A stretch of 52,091 nucleotides of DNA from CAXRBC01 sp041158045 (GTDB lineage Bacteria; Actinomycetota; Acidimicrobiia; Acidimicrobiales; Ilumatobacteraceae), in the NCBI GenBank assembly GCA_041158045.1, contig JBEBCD010000043.1:1-52091 (forward strand), written 5' to 3'. The notes below the pieces were generated by a model. The model searched no databases. It had not been told where the DNA came from and saw only the letters and a list, made by a program, of their open reading frames with translations. The translations under genes were made by a program, and so were the position numbers. This document shows, piece after piece, positions 1 through 7,190 of this stretch (positions within the stretch are counted from its first letter, which is position 1; each line of letters starts with the position of its first letter).

Positions 1-3
1 GGG

Positions 4-1179
4 CTAGGTCGTGTAGTCCGCGTTGATGCGGACGTAGCCCGCCGTCAGGTCGCAGCCCCACACGGTCGCGCGCCCGCCCGTCGCGGCGTCGGCGACGCCG
101 AGCGACACGTGGATCCGCACCGTGTCCCCGCGCATGTACGCCGCGAGTGCCGCGAGGCCGGCCTCGTCGACGCGCCGCGGGTAGACCTCCTGCGCGCCGA
201 AGCGGATCACCACCCGCTCCTCGCGCACGTCCTCGTCGCCGGACTTGCCGACGGCCATCGCGACGCGACCCCAGTTGGGGTCCGCGCCGTGCACGGCGGT
301 CTTCACGAGCGGCGAGTTGACGATCGCCTTGGCGACCCGCCGTGCCTGCCCCGAGTCGCGGGCGCCGTCCACCTCGACCTCGATGAGCTTCTCCGCGCCC
401 TCGCCGTCGCGGGCGATCTGGAGCGTGAGCGACCGCGCCACCTCGTGCAACGCGCGCGCGAACGCGCGCGGGTCCACCGGCCCCGCCGCCCCGCTGGCGA
501 GGCACACCGCCGTGTCGGAGGTGGACGTGTCGGAGTCCACCGACACGCAGTTGAACGTCTCGTCCACGACGCGGCGGAACGTCGCGTCGAGGTCGCCCGC
601 GCCGACGGCCGCGTCGGTGAGGACGACCGCGATCATCGTCGCCATGTCGGGCTCGATCATCCCGACGCCCTTCGCGACGCCGACCACGCGGGCCGACGAT
701 CCCTCGACGAGCGCCTCCGCGACCTTCGGCACCGTGTCGGTCGTCATGATCGCGCGCGCCACGGCGCCGGCGTCGTCGGACCAGTCGGCGCCCCCGCGGG
801 GCGGCACGGCGGCGATGCCGGCGCGCACGCGGTCCATCGGGTACGCGCGCCCGATGACGCCGGTGGAGGCGAGCAGCACCTCGCGCGGGTCGCACCCGAG
901 GCGCGCGGCCACGGCGGCGGCCACCTCGTGGGCGTCGCGCGCGCCGACCTCGCCGGTGGCGACGTTGGCGTTCTTGGAGACGACCACCATGGCGCGCGCG
1001 GGGCCCGCGGCGGCGTGGGCGCGCGAGAGCAGCACGCTCGGCCCGGCGAAGCGGCTGCGGGTGAAGACGGCGCTCGTGGCGCACGGCGCGGCGGACGCGA
1101 CGACGACGAAGTCGAGCGTCGCGTCCTTGATCCCGAGGTTGCGCGCGTGCGCGAGGAACCCGCGGGGGAGCGCCGTCAC
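4..1179 (-). CDS. argJ: Bifunctional glutamate N-acetyltransferase / ornithine acetyltransferase
   Basis: The 391-aa product is ArgJ, which transfers the acetyl group of N-acetylornithine to glutamate and so closes the cyclic arginine pathway; it can often also use acetyl-CoA. The family signature KGVGMIEPDMATM is present. The precursor is self-cleaved at the Ala-Thr bond of this motif, and the new N-terminal Thr is the catalytic nucleophile of the beta chain. The length matches the family (about 390-410 aa). The start is the GTG at 1179, chosen because a TAGCAT -10 box ends 7 nt before it and there is no Shine-Dalgarno sequence. The other arg genes would lie beyond the left edge, since the stop codon is only 3 nt inside the window. 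The identification is firm. Confidence 0.95.
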   Translation of the reverse strand: MTALPRGFLAHARNLGIKDATLDFVVVASAAPCATSAVFTRSRFAGPSVLLSRAHAAAGPARAMVVVSKNANVATGEVGARDAHEVAAAVAARLGCDPREVLLASTGVIGRAYPMDRVRAGIAAVPPRGGADWSDDAGAVARAIMTTDTVPKVAEALVEGSSARVVGVAKGVGMIEPDMATMIAVVLTDAAVGAGDLDATFRRVVDETFNCVSVDSDTSTSDTAVCLASGAAGPVDPRAFARALHEVARSLTLQIARDGEGAEKLIEVEVDGARDSGQARRVAKAIVNSPLVKTAVHGADPNWGRVAMAVGKSGDEDVREERVVIRFGAQEVYPRRVDEAGLAALAAYMRGDTVRIHVSLGVADAATGGRATVWGCDLTAGYVRINADYTT

Positions 1180-1186
1180 GCGCCCG

Positions 1187-1192
1187 ATGCTA
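1187..1192 (-). promoter_or_regulatory. -10 box for argJ
   Basis: TAGCAT (read on the minus strand) ends 7 nt before the argJ GTG. This predicts transcription starting at or next to the start codon, a leaderless mRNA. Confidence 0.6.
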
Positions 1193-1227
1193 CGGACGCG
1201 GCGCGTCCCGGCCGGCGCGCGCGGGCG

Positions 1228-2487
1228 TCAGCGCGCCGCGAGCCACGCCGCGACCGCCTCGCCGCATCGTCGGCCCGAGTACATCGCGCCCTGGATCGAG
1301 CCGGTGTCGCGGTGGTCGCCGCAGACGAACCGCCCGTCGCCGAGGTCGACGCGCCGCTTGGGCGCGAACGGCGGGCGCTGCTCGGGGCCGGCGTGCGCGA
1401 TGCGGTACGTGCGCAGGTGCCGCCAGGCGTCGACGCGCGGTCCCCACCAGCGACGCAGTTGGTCGCGCGCGAGCGACTCGAGGTCCCCGTCCACGACGCC
1501 GGGCAGCGCGGCGACGACGAGGTGGCGCCCCGGGGGTGCGTACTCGGGCGCGACGAGCGAGAGCACCGCGGCATTCAGCACCGGGCCCGCGCCCTCGCCG
1601 TCGAGCACGACGAGCCGCTCGCGCGTGGGCGCCTCCGGCGCGTCGAAGTAGACGCAGCCCGCGGTCCGCGACGGCCGCGGCGCGACGCCGGCGAGCCGCG
1701 CCGCCTCGGGCAGCTCGGTCGCCACGACCAGCGCGCGTCCGCGGACCGCGTCGCCCGCGGCCGTGCGCACGAGGTGGGCCGCGCCGTCGCGCTCGACGCC
1801 GACGACGCGCGCACCGCAGCGCACGACGCCCGCGCCGAGCGACGCCGCGAGCTGGTCGGGGATCGCCTGCATGCCGGCGGCGGGGAGCGCGCTCGCACCC
1901 TCGCCGAGCGACCGGAAGATCACGTCGAACATGCGTCGCGACGTCGCGAGCGCCGGATCCAGCTGGATGCCGCCGAAGAGGGGGACGAAGAAGCGCCGGA
2001 TCATCGTCTCGGAGAAGCCCGCGTCGCGTAGCGCGTCGCGCGTCGACACGTCGCGGCCCCGGAGCAGCGCCGGAGCGGGGGTGCGCAGCACGCGCCGCCG
2101 CAGCAGGGCGATGCGGGCCTTGTCGAGCGGCGAGCCGACCGGGGCGAGCGCGGTGGGGACGAGCGTGCGGGGCGCGCGGAACGGGTCGCCGACGACGTGG
2201 GCACGCCCGCCGCGCACCACGAGCGCACCCGGGGCGAACTCGCGGAGCCGCAGCGCCGCGAGGTCGAGCCGCTCGCGCACCTCCGGGTACGCGGTGAGCA
2301 GGACCTGGAAGCCGCGGTCGAGGGTGAAGCCGTCGACGTGGTCGGATCGCACGCGCCCGCCGACGCCGTCCTGCGCCTCGAGCACGAGGACCGTCCGGCC
2401 GGCGCGTCGCAGCGCGCCGGCGGCCGACAGGCCGGCGAGCCCCGCGCCCACGATGACGGCGTCGACGCCGCCGGCCGTGCCGCTCAC
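1228..2487 (-). CDS. FAD-dependent oxidoreductase of the amine oxidase / phytoene desaturase type
   Basis: A 419-aa flavoprotein. The N-terminal Rossmann motif GAGLAG (residues 14-19) is followed by the acidic residue and GGR segment (around LEAQDGVGGR) that bind FAD in the protoporphyrinogen oxidase, monoamine oxidase and carotenoid desaturase superfamily. The C-terminus has the usual closing FAD segment (VCGDHRDTGSIQGA). There is no signal peptide, so it should be cytoplasmic or membrane-associated. The GTG start lies 7 nt after the stop of the TIGR01777 gene upstream, and the two probably share a transcript that begins at the KimA-like gene. The substrate cannot be read from the sequence, and no carotenoid or haem genes are adjacent. 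The superfamily is certain, the exact reaction is not. Confidence 0.85.
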   Translation of the reverse strand: MSGTAGGVDAVIVGAGLAGLSAAGALRRAGRTVLVLEAQDGVGGRVRSDHVDGFTLDRGFQVLLTAYPEVRERLDLAALRLREFAPGALVVRGGRAHVVGDPFRAPRTLVPTALAPVGSPLDKARIALLRRRVLRTPAPALLRGRDVSTRDALRDAGFSETMIRRFFVPLFGGIQLDPALATSRRMFDVIFRSLGEGASALPAAGMQAIPDQLAASLGAGVVRCGARVVGVERDGAAHLVRTAAGDAVRGRALVVATELPEAARLAGVAPRPSRTAGCVYFDAPEAPTRERLVVLDGEGAGPVLNAAVLSLVAPEYAPPGRHLVVAALPGVVDGDLESLARDQLRRWWGPRVDAWRHLRTYRIAHAGPEQRPPFAPKRRVDLGDGRFVCGDHRDTGSIQGAMYSGRRCGEAVAAWLAAR

Positions 2488-2494
2488 GGCGGGC

Positions 2495-3391
2495 CTAGCG
2501 GTCGAGGAGGTGGCGCAGCGACGCCTCGAGCGTCGGGTACGCGAACGCGAACCCCGACGCGAGCAGCGCCTCGGGCAGCACGCGCTGCCCGGTGAAGAGG
2601 AGCGCGTCGGCGAGCTCGCGCCCGAGCAGCAGCCGGGGGCCGAACGCGGGGATCGGGAGCAGCGCCGGGCGGCGCAGGACGCGCGCGAGCGTGCGGGCGA
2701 ACTCGCCGCCGGTCACGGGCGCGGGCGCCGTGAGGTTGACCGGACCCTCGAGGCGCGAGTCGATCGCGTGGCGGATGGCGCGCACCTCGTCGTCGACGTC
2801 GATCCACGACTGCCACTGCCGACCGTTGCCGAAGCGTCCGCCGAGTCCGAGGCGGAAGAGCGGCAGCTGCTTGGCGAGCGCCCCGCCGCGCGGCGAGAGC
2901 ACGATGCCGGTGCGCAGGAGCACGGTGCGCACGCCCGCGCCGGACGCCGCCGCCTCCCATCGCTCGCAGACGTCGGCGAGGAATCCGTCGCCGCGCGACG
3001 CCGACTCGCCGAGCCGCTCGTCGCCCCGCGGGCCGTACCACCCGATCGCGGATCCGGAGACGAAGACCGACGGCTTGCGGCTGGCGCCCGCGATCGCGCA
3101 GGCGAGCACGCCCGTGGACCGCGTGCGGCTCTCGAGGATCTCGCGCTTGTACCCCTCGGTCCAGCGGCGATCGCCAATGCCCGCGCCCGCGAGGTGCACC
3201 ACCGCGTCGGCGCCCTCGATGGCGGCCGGCTCGATGCGGCCCGCGGCGGGGTCCCAGCGCGACTCGCCGGTGCGGGCCTCGCGGCGCACGAGTCGCGTGA
3301 CCGCGTGGCCGTCGTGCTCGAGCGACGCGCACAGCGCCGTGCCGATCAGTCCGCTCGCACCGCTCACCACGACCCGCATGCGCTCAGCCAC
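2495..3391 (-). CDS. TIGR01777 family NAD-dependent epimerase/dehydratase-like protein
   Basis: A 298-aa short-chain dehydrogenase/reductase-fold protein of the TIGR01777 (YfcH-like) group. The nucleotide-binding glycines are in GASGLIG near the N-terminus. The family blocks VVHLAGAGIGDRRW and KREILESR follow, and a C-terminal DUF1731-like segment contains LASGFAFAYPTLEASLRH. The biochemical role of the family is not established. I chose the GTG start at 3391 over the ATG at 3379 because GAGGAGG lies 6 nt upstream of the GTG. The gene therefore overlaps the 3' end of the KimA-like gene by 8 nt and is translationally linked to it. Confidence 0.88.
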   Translation of the reverse strand: MAERMRVVVSGASGLIGTALCASLEHDGHAVTRLVRREARTGESRWDPAAGRIEPAAIEGADAVVHLAGAGIGDRRWTEGYKREILESRTRSTGVLACAIAGASRKPSVFVSGSAIGWYGPRGDERLGESASRGDGFLADVCERWEAAASGAGVRTVLLRTGIVLSPRGGALAKQLPLFRLGLGGRFGNGRQWQSWIDVDDEVRAIRHAIDSRLEGPVNLTAPAPVTGGEFARTLARVLRRPALLPIPAFGPRLLLGRELADALLFTGQRVLPEALLASGFAFAYPTLEASLRHLLDR

Positions 3392-5252
3392 GCTCGTCCT
3401 CCTCGTCGATCACGATGGGCACCGACGTCACCACGGTGTTGGGCCTGCGCAGGAGGCGCAGCTTGATGCCGAGCGCCGACTGGTTGTGCAGCCAGCCGGA
3501 GCCGACCGAGGTGACGAACTCGGGGATGACGACCGTGATGAGGTCGTCGGACTCCTCGTCGTCGAGCTCGTTGATGGCGTCGACGACCGACTGCGTGAGG
3601 TCGCGGTACTCGTCCATGCGCGTCTCGAGCGGGATGGAGAGGGCGTGGCGCTCCCACTCGCGCGCAAGCTCCACGCCCTCCTCGGGCGAACCGATGAGCG
3701 AGAGCGCGAGCACGCGGTCGGGTCGGAGGCTCTCGGCGTACTTCATCGCCTTCAGCGTCGCCTTGTTGACCTTGTTGACGAGCACGACCACGAAGTGCGT
3801 GTGGTGCGGCGCGACGTAGCCGGTCTCGATCGCGAGCTGCTGGTGGACCCGCTGGTAGTGGCGCTTGATGAGCACGAAGCCCGTCATCATCGACGGGATG
3901 ACGACGGCCGGGATCCATGCGCCGTCGGTGAACTTGACGACCACGACGATCCCCGCGACGAACAGCGTCGTGAGCGCACCGACGGCGGAGAAGAAGGCGC
4001 GCACCCGCCACCCCGGCTCGCGGAGCGTGCGGTGGCGCACGAGCATGCCGGTCTGGCTGAGGGTGAAGCCGGTGAAGACGCCGACGGCGTACAGCGGGAT
4101 GAGCGCGTTGACGATGCCGCCGAACGCCACGACGAGGCCCGCGGCGGCGACGCCGAGGACGATGACGCCGTTGGAGAACACGAGCCGGTCGCCGCGGTTC
4201 TCGAACTGGCGGGGGAGGAAGCGGTCCTTGGCGATGATCGACGACAGGCGGGGGAAGTCGGCGTACGCCGTGTTGGCCGCGAGCACGAGGATCCCGAAGG
4301 TCGCGAACTGCATGACGAAGAATCCGAAGCCGCGCCCGCCGTACACCTGCTCGGCCATCTGGGCGAGCACCGTCACCTTGATCTCGCCCTCGTGGTCCTT
4401 GAGCGGCTCGAGGTGCTGCGCGAGCACGCTGAGGCCGAAGAACGACGTCCCGAGGATCACCGCCATCATCACGAGCGTGCGCGAGGCGTTGCGAGGCTCC
4501 GGCGGCTCGAACGCCTGTACCCCGTCGGCGACGGCCTCGACGCCGGTGAGCGCGACGGCACCCGACGAGAACGCCTTGAGGAAGTAGAAGAGCGTGAGGT
4601 CGTTGGCGCCCGCGAGGAGCTCGCGCTCCACCGCGCCCGAGTGGTCGATCGGCCCGAGGTCGCCGAACCAGACCTTCCAGAGCCCGACGACGATGAGCGC
4701 CGCGAGGCTCGCGATGTACAGGTACGTCGGGGGCGCGAAGAGCGCCCCCGACTCCTTGACGCCCCGCAGGTTGGCGAACGTGAGCAGCGCGATGAAGAGC
4801 ACGCAGAGGTGCACGCGCCACGGGGCGAGTGACCCGAAGGCCGAGACGATGGCGGCGACGCCGCCGGCGACCGACACGGCCACCGTGAGCACGTAGTCCA
4901 CGAGCATCGACGCGCCCGCGACGAGCGAGGGGTAGCGCCCCAGGTTCTCCCGCGAGACGATGTAGGACCCACCGCCCTTGGGGTACGCATAGATCGTCTG
5001 GCGGTAGCTCGAGACGACGATCGCGAGCAGGATGACGACGAGGATCGCGATCGGCACGAGGTTGTCGAAGGCGACCGCGCCGACGGCGGCCAGCGACAGG
5101 AAGACGATGAGGATCTCCTCCGTCGCGTACGCCGTCGAGGAGATGGCGTCGCTGGCGAAGACGGGGAGCGCGACGCGCTTCTTGAGCCGGTGGTGGCGCT
5201 CCTCGTGCGTCGAGATCTTCTCGCCGAAGAGGAAGCGCTTGACGCCCGCCAT
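3384..5252 (-). CDS. KimA-like APC-superfamily potassium importer
   Basis: A 622-aa membrane protein that tracks the Bacillus subtilis K+ importer KimA (YdaO) along most of its length. It shares the first-helix segment ASDAISSTAYATEE, with Asp35 and Tyr42 aligning with conserved KimA residues, then YAYPKGGGSYIVSRENLG, LLVDYVLTVAVS-like helix 3, and LIPLYAVGVFTGFTLSQTGM. About 12 transmembrane helices are followed by a soluble C-terminal domain of some 160 residues ending near LHNQSALGIKLRLL, as in KimA. It lies divergent from two TrkA-type proteins, which fits a potassium role; a generic amino-acid permease call would be less specific. The ATG at 5252 has GAGG 10 nt upstream. An in-frame GTG at 5270 is the alternative start. 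Confidence 0.85.
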   Translation of the reverse strand: MAGVKRFLFGEKISTHEERHHRLKKRVALPVFASDAISSTAYATEEILIVFLSLAAVGAVAFDNLVPIAILVVILLAIVVSSYRQTIYAYPKGGGSYIVSRENLGRYPSLVAGASMLVDYVLTVAVSVAGGVAAIVSAFGSLAPWRVHLCVLFIALLTFANLRGVKESGALFAPPTYLYIASLAALIVVGLWKVWFGDLGPIDHSGAVERELLAGANDLTLFYFLKAFSSGAVALTGVEAVADGVQAFEPPEPRNASRTLVMMAVILGTSFFGLSVLAQHLEPLKDHEGEIKVTVLAQMAEQVYGGRGFGFFVMQFATFGILVLAANTAYADFPRLSSIIAKDRFLPRQFENRGDRLVFSNGVIVLGVAAAGLVVAFGGIVNALIPLYAVGVFTGFTLSQTGMLVRHRTLREPGWRVRAFFSAVGALTTLFVAGIVVVVKFTDGAWIPAVVIPSMMTGFVLIKRHYQRVHQQLAIETGYVAPHHTHFVVVLVNKVNKATLKAMKYAESLRPDRVLALSLIGSPEEGVELAREWERHALSIPLETRMDEYRDLTQSVVDAINELDDEESDDLITVVIPEFVTSVGSGWLHNQSALGIKLRLLRRPNTVVTSVPIVIDEEDERG

Positions 5253-5303
5253 GCGCGACCAGCCTCGCACACGCGGTACGGCCCTCGGGGACGGGGCCGC
5301 GCG

Positions 5304-5309
5304 TAGGAT
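5304..5309 (+). promoter_or_regulatory. -10 box for the first trkA gene
   Basis: TAGGAT ends 8 nt before the GTG at 5318. No Shine-Dalgarno sequence is visible, so a leaderless transcript is predicted. Confidence 0.6.
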
Positions 5310-5317
5310 CGGCGACC

Positions 5318-5971
5318 GTGCACGTGGTGATCGTCGGCTGCGGCCGCGTCGGCAGCACGCTGGCGCGCGAGCTCGAGCAGGGCGGCCACTCGGTGGCGGT
5401 CGTGGACCGCAAGCCGGAGGCGTTCAAGCGGCTCGGGGAGCGCTTCGGCGGCCAGGCCATCGCGGGCATCGGATTCGACCGCGACGTGCTGCGCGCCGCG
5501 GGCATCGAGCGTGCCGCCGCCGTCGCCGCGGTGACCAACGGCGACAACTCCAACATCCTCGTCGCCCGCGTCGCCCGCGAGAACTTCGGCGTGCAGCGCG
5601 TCGTCGCCCGCATCTACGACCCGCGGCGCGCCGAGATCTACGAGCGGCTCGGCATCGCGACGGTCGCCACGGTCAAGTGGACGTCCGAGCGCATCCTGCG
5701 GCGGATCCTCCCCGACCTCCCCGCCGTCGAGTGGACCGACCCGAGCTTCGCCGTGGTGCTGGTGGAGCGCGCGTTGCCGGATGCGTTCGTCGGCAGGCCC
5801 GTGGTCGACGCGGGCACGCGGGGCGCGCGCGTGGTGGTGCTGCGGCGACTCGGCACCGCGAGCGTGCCCGACGCCGACGTGCTCGCGCAGCAGGGCGACA
5901 TCGCCTACTTCTCCTGCGCGAGCGGCGACGTCGCGGCGCTCGATGCGCACCTCGCGGGGGGCCCGGCGTGA
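5318..5971 (+). CDS. trkA: TrkA/KtrA-type potassium transport regulatory protein (CeoB-like)
   Basis: A 217-aa soluble protein with an N-terminal RCK/TrkA-N Rossmann domain (GCGRVGSTLA near residue 7, then acidic VVDRKPEAF) that binds NAD(H) or ATP. A TrkA-C domain follows from about residue 140. Such proteins gate K+ transporters by forming rings on their cytoplasmic face. The GTG start is set by the leaderless promoter. The stop overlaps the start of the next trkA by 4 nt (GTGA), so the two RCK proteins are likely made together. The arrangement of a KimA-like permease divergent from two TrkA genes resembles the Mycobacterium tuberculosis ceoB/ceoC neighbourhood. No classical TrkH/KtrB pore gene is in the window. 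Confidence 0.9.
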   Translation: MHVVIVGCGRVGSTLARELEQGGHSVAVVDRKPEAFKRLGERFGGQAIAGIGFDRDVLRAAGIERAAAVAAVTNGDNSNILVARVARENFGVQRVVARIYDPRRAEIYERLGIATVATVKWTSERILRRILPDLPAVEWTDPSFAVVLVERALPDAFVGRPVVDAGTRGARVVVLRRLGTASVPDADVLAQQGDIAYFSCASGDVAALDAHLAGGPA

Positions 5972-6636
5972 GGGTCCTCGTCGCGGGAGCGGGCAGCGTC
6001 GGGCGCTTCACCGCGGAGCAGCTCGTGGCGGCCGGCCACGACGTCCTCATCCTCGAGAGCGACCCCGCGGTGGCGCGCGAGTACGGCCGCGAGGAGGAGT
6101 CCAAGGGGATCCGCGTGCACCTCGGTGACGCCTGCGACGCCAACGTCCTCGCGGCCGCCGGCGTGCAGTCGGCCGACGTCGTCGCCGCGGTCACGGGCGA
6201 CGACGAGGACAACCTCGTGATCTCCCTGCTGGCCAAGCAGGAGTTCGGCGCGCCGCGCGTCATCGCGCGCGTCAACAACCCGAAGAACTACTGGATGTTC
6301 AACGAGATGTGGGGCGTGGACGTGGCGGTGTCCACGCCGCACCTGCTCACGGGTCTCGTCCAGGAGGCGGTGTCGGTGGGCAACTTCGTGAAGCTCCTGG
6401 ACCTGAAGGGCGGCCACGCCGAGCTCGCCGAGGTGACGCTCGCCCCCGGGTCGCCCGCGGTGGATCGCACGATCCAGCAGCTGCGCATGCCCCGCAGCGC
6501 GACCGTCGTCGCGGTCGTGCGCGGGGGGACGGTGCTGCCGCCCACGCCCGACACCAAGCTCCACGTCGGCGACGAGGTCATGGTCCTCACGACGCAGGAC
6601 GCCGAGGCCGAGGTCACCAAGGTCCTCGTCGGCTGA
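5968..6636 (+). CDS. trkA: TrkA-type potassium transport regulatory protein (CeoC-like)
   Basis: A 222-aa second RCK protein. The nucleotide-binding motif GAGSVGRFTAEQL is at the N-terminus with acidic LILESDPAVA, followed by GDACDANVL, the VTGDDEDNLVISLLAKQEFG stretch and a C-terminal TrkA-C domain ending with DEVMVL. The GTG start at 5968 overlaps the TGA of the preceding trkA. Upstream in-frame sequence belongs to the shadow frame of the first gene, so the overlap start is preferred. It is presumed to form hetero- or homo-oligomeric rings with its partner; whether they regulate the KimA-like permease or another channel is inference from position. Confidence 0.9.
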   Translation: MRVLVAGAGSVGRFTAEQLVAAGHDVLILESDPAVAREYGREEESKGIRVHLGDACDANVLAAAGVQSADVVAAVTGDDEDNLVISLLAKQEFGAPRVIARVNNPKNYWMFNEMWGVDVAVSTPHLLTGLVQEAVSVGNFVKLLDLKGGHAELAEVTLAPGSPAVDRTIQQLRMPRSATVVAVVRGGTVLPPTPDTKLHVGDEVMVLTTQDAEAEVTKVLVG

Positions 6637-6655
6637 GCCGCCGCGGCGCGGCGGC
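6637..6655. terminator. GC-rich hairpin between convergent genes
   Basis: A perfect inverted repeat with two 9-nt arms (GCCGCCGCG / CGCGGCGGC) around one central base begins directly after the second trkA stop and ends 6 nt before the stop of the convergent OB-fold gene. There is no T-tract, so a role as a bidirectional terminator is only a suggestion. In DNA this rich in G+C such repeats also arise by chance. Confidence 0.35.
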
Positions 6656-6661
6656 GCCCGC

Positions 6662-7018
6662 TCAGGCGAGCAGCGTGTAGCGGGGGTTCAGCATCACGGT
6701 GCGGTCGCCGTCGCGGTACGCGACGCCCTCCACCGCGAGGCAGCGCCCGTGCTCGATGCCCGGGATGATGCGTCGCCCGCTGAAGATCACGGTCATCTCG
6801 CCCCGGCCGTCGCTGATGACGGCCTCGACGGCGGGCACCCCGCTGCGGGGCTGGATGCGCATGATCCGGATCTCGCCGCCGACCCGGGCGCGCTCGCGGC
6901 AGCGGAGCGCGTCGAGACCGGTGAAGCCGTACTCGGCGAACCGCGCGCAGAGCCGCTCGGAGCTGAGCCGGCCGTGCTCGGTGCCGCGGTCGTGCGCCGA
7001 CACGGTGCGCGACGCCAC
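6662..7018 (-). CDS. Small OB-fold nucleic-acid-binding protein
   Basis: A 118-aa protein with one OB-fold. An N-terminal helical part is followed by strands around GGEIRIMRIQPRSGVPAVEA, DGRGEMTVIFSGRR, RCLAVEGVAYRDGDRTVMLN and a final PRYTLL. It resembles the actinobacterial OB-fold protein found near the ceoB/ceoC genes in mycobacteria (Rv2694c type). The function is unknown; the fold suggests single-stranded DNA or RNA binding. The GTG start at 7018 is preceded at 7 nt by a TAGGTT -10 box. That box overlaps the -10 of the small divergent gene on the other strand. Confidence 0.8.
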   Translation of the reverse strand: MASRTVSAHDRGTEHGRLSSERLCARFAEYGFTGLDALRCRERARVGGEIRIMRIQPRSGVPAVEAVISDGRGEMTVIFSGRRIIPGIEHGRCLAVEGVAYRDGDRTVMLNPRYTLLA

Positions 7019-7025
7019 GACGACG

Positions 7026-7031
7026 AACCTA
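7026..7031 (-). promoter_or_regulatory. -10 box for the OB-fold gene
   Basis: TAGGTT on the minus strand ends 7 nt before the GTG at 7018. It shares its TA dinucleotide (7030-7031) with the opposing TACACT box. Confidence 0.6.
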
Positions 7032-7035
7032 CACT
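7030..7035 (+). promoter_or_regulatory. -10 box for the 30-aa membrane peptide
   Basis: TACACT ends 7 nt before the GTG at 7043. With the minus-strand box it forms the symmetric block ANNNTANNNT (7026-7035), a compact bidirectional leaderless promoter. Confidence 0.55.
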
Positions 7036-7042
7036 TCGCCGC

Positions 7043-7135
7043 GTGAGCACGCGACGCCTCATCGTCCTCGCACTGCTCTGCGGCGTCGCGATCCTCGTCG
7101 CCGGCGGCGCGCAGTTGTTGCTGATTTCACGCTGA
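7043..7135 (+). CDS. 30-residue single-pass membrane peptide
   Basis: A short frame starting at GTG 7043 encodes 30 residues: a basic N-terminus (STRR), one hydrophobic helix of about 22 residues (LIVLALLCGVAILVAGGAQL) and a final Arg. That is the shape of a small inner-membrane protein with its N-terminus inside. Support comes from its own perfect TACACT -10 box at the same spacing as the large genes of the window, and from the lack of any other gene in this 172-nt gap. I do not recognise a family. It could instead be a chance frame, although a clean transmembrane segment with a matched promoter makes that less likely. Confidence 0.5.
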   Translation: MSTRRLIVLALLCGVAILVAGGAQLLLISR

Positions 7136-7175
7136 CGCGCCGCGTCGCGCCCGGCCCCGCCCGCGGGCCCGCCGC

Positions 7176-7181
7176 TACCGT
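7176..7181 (+). promoter_or_regulatory. -10 box for lpd
   Basis: TACCGT ends 9 nt before the GTG at 7191. It is the only strong promoter seen for the lpd-E2-lipBA unit. Confidence 0.55.
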
Positions 7182-7190
7182 GGTGACGCC

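Noticed and set aside
5253..5270. GTG at 5270 as the KimA-like start
   Set aside because: It adds six residues (RGWSR) not seen in KimA-type N-termini. The ATG at 5252 has a GAGG at suitable spacing. It cannot be fully excluded.
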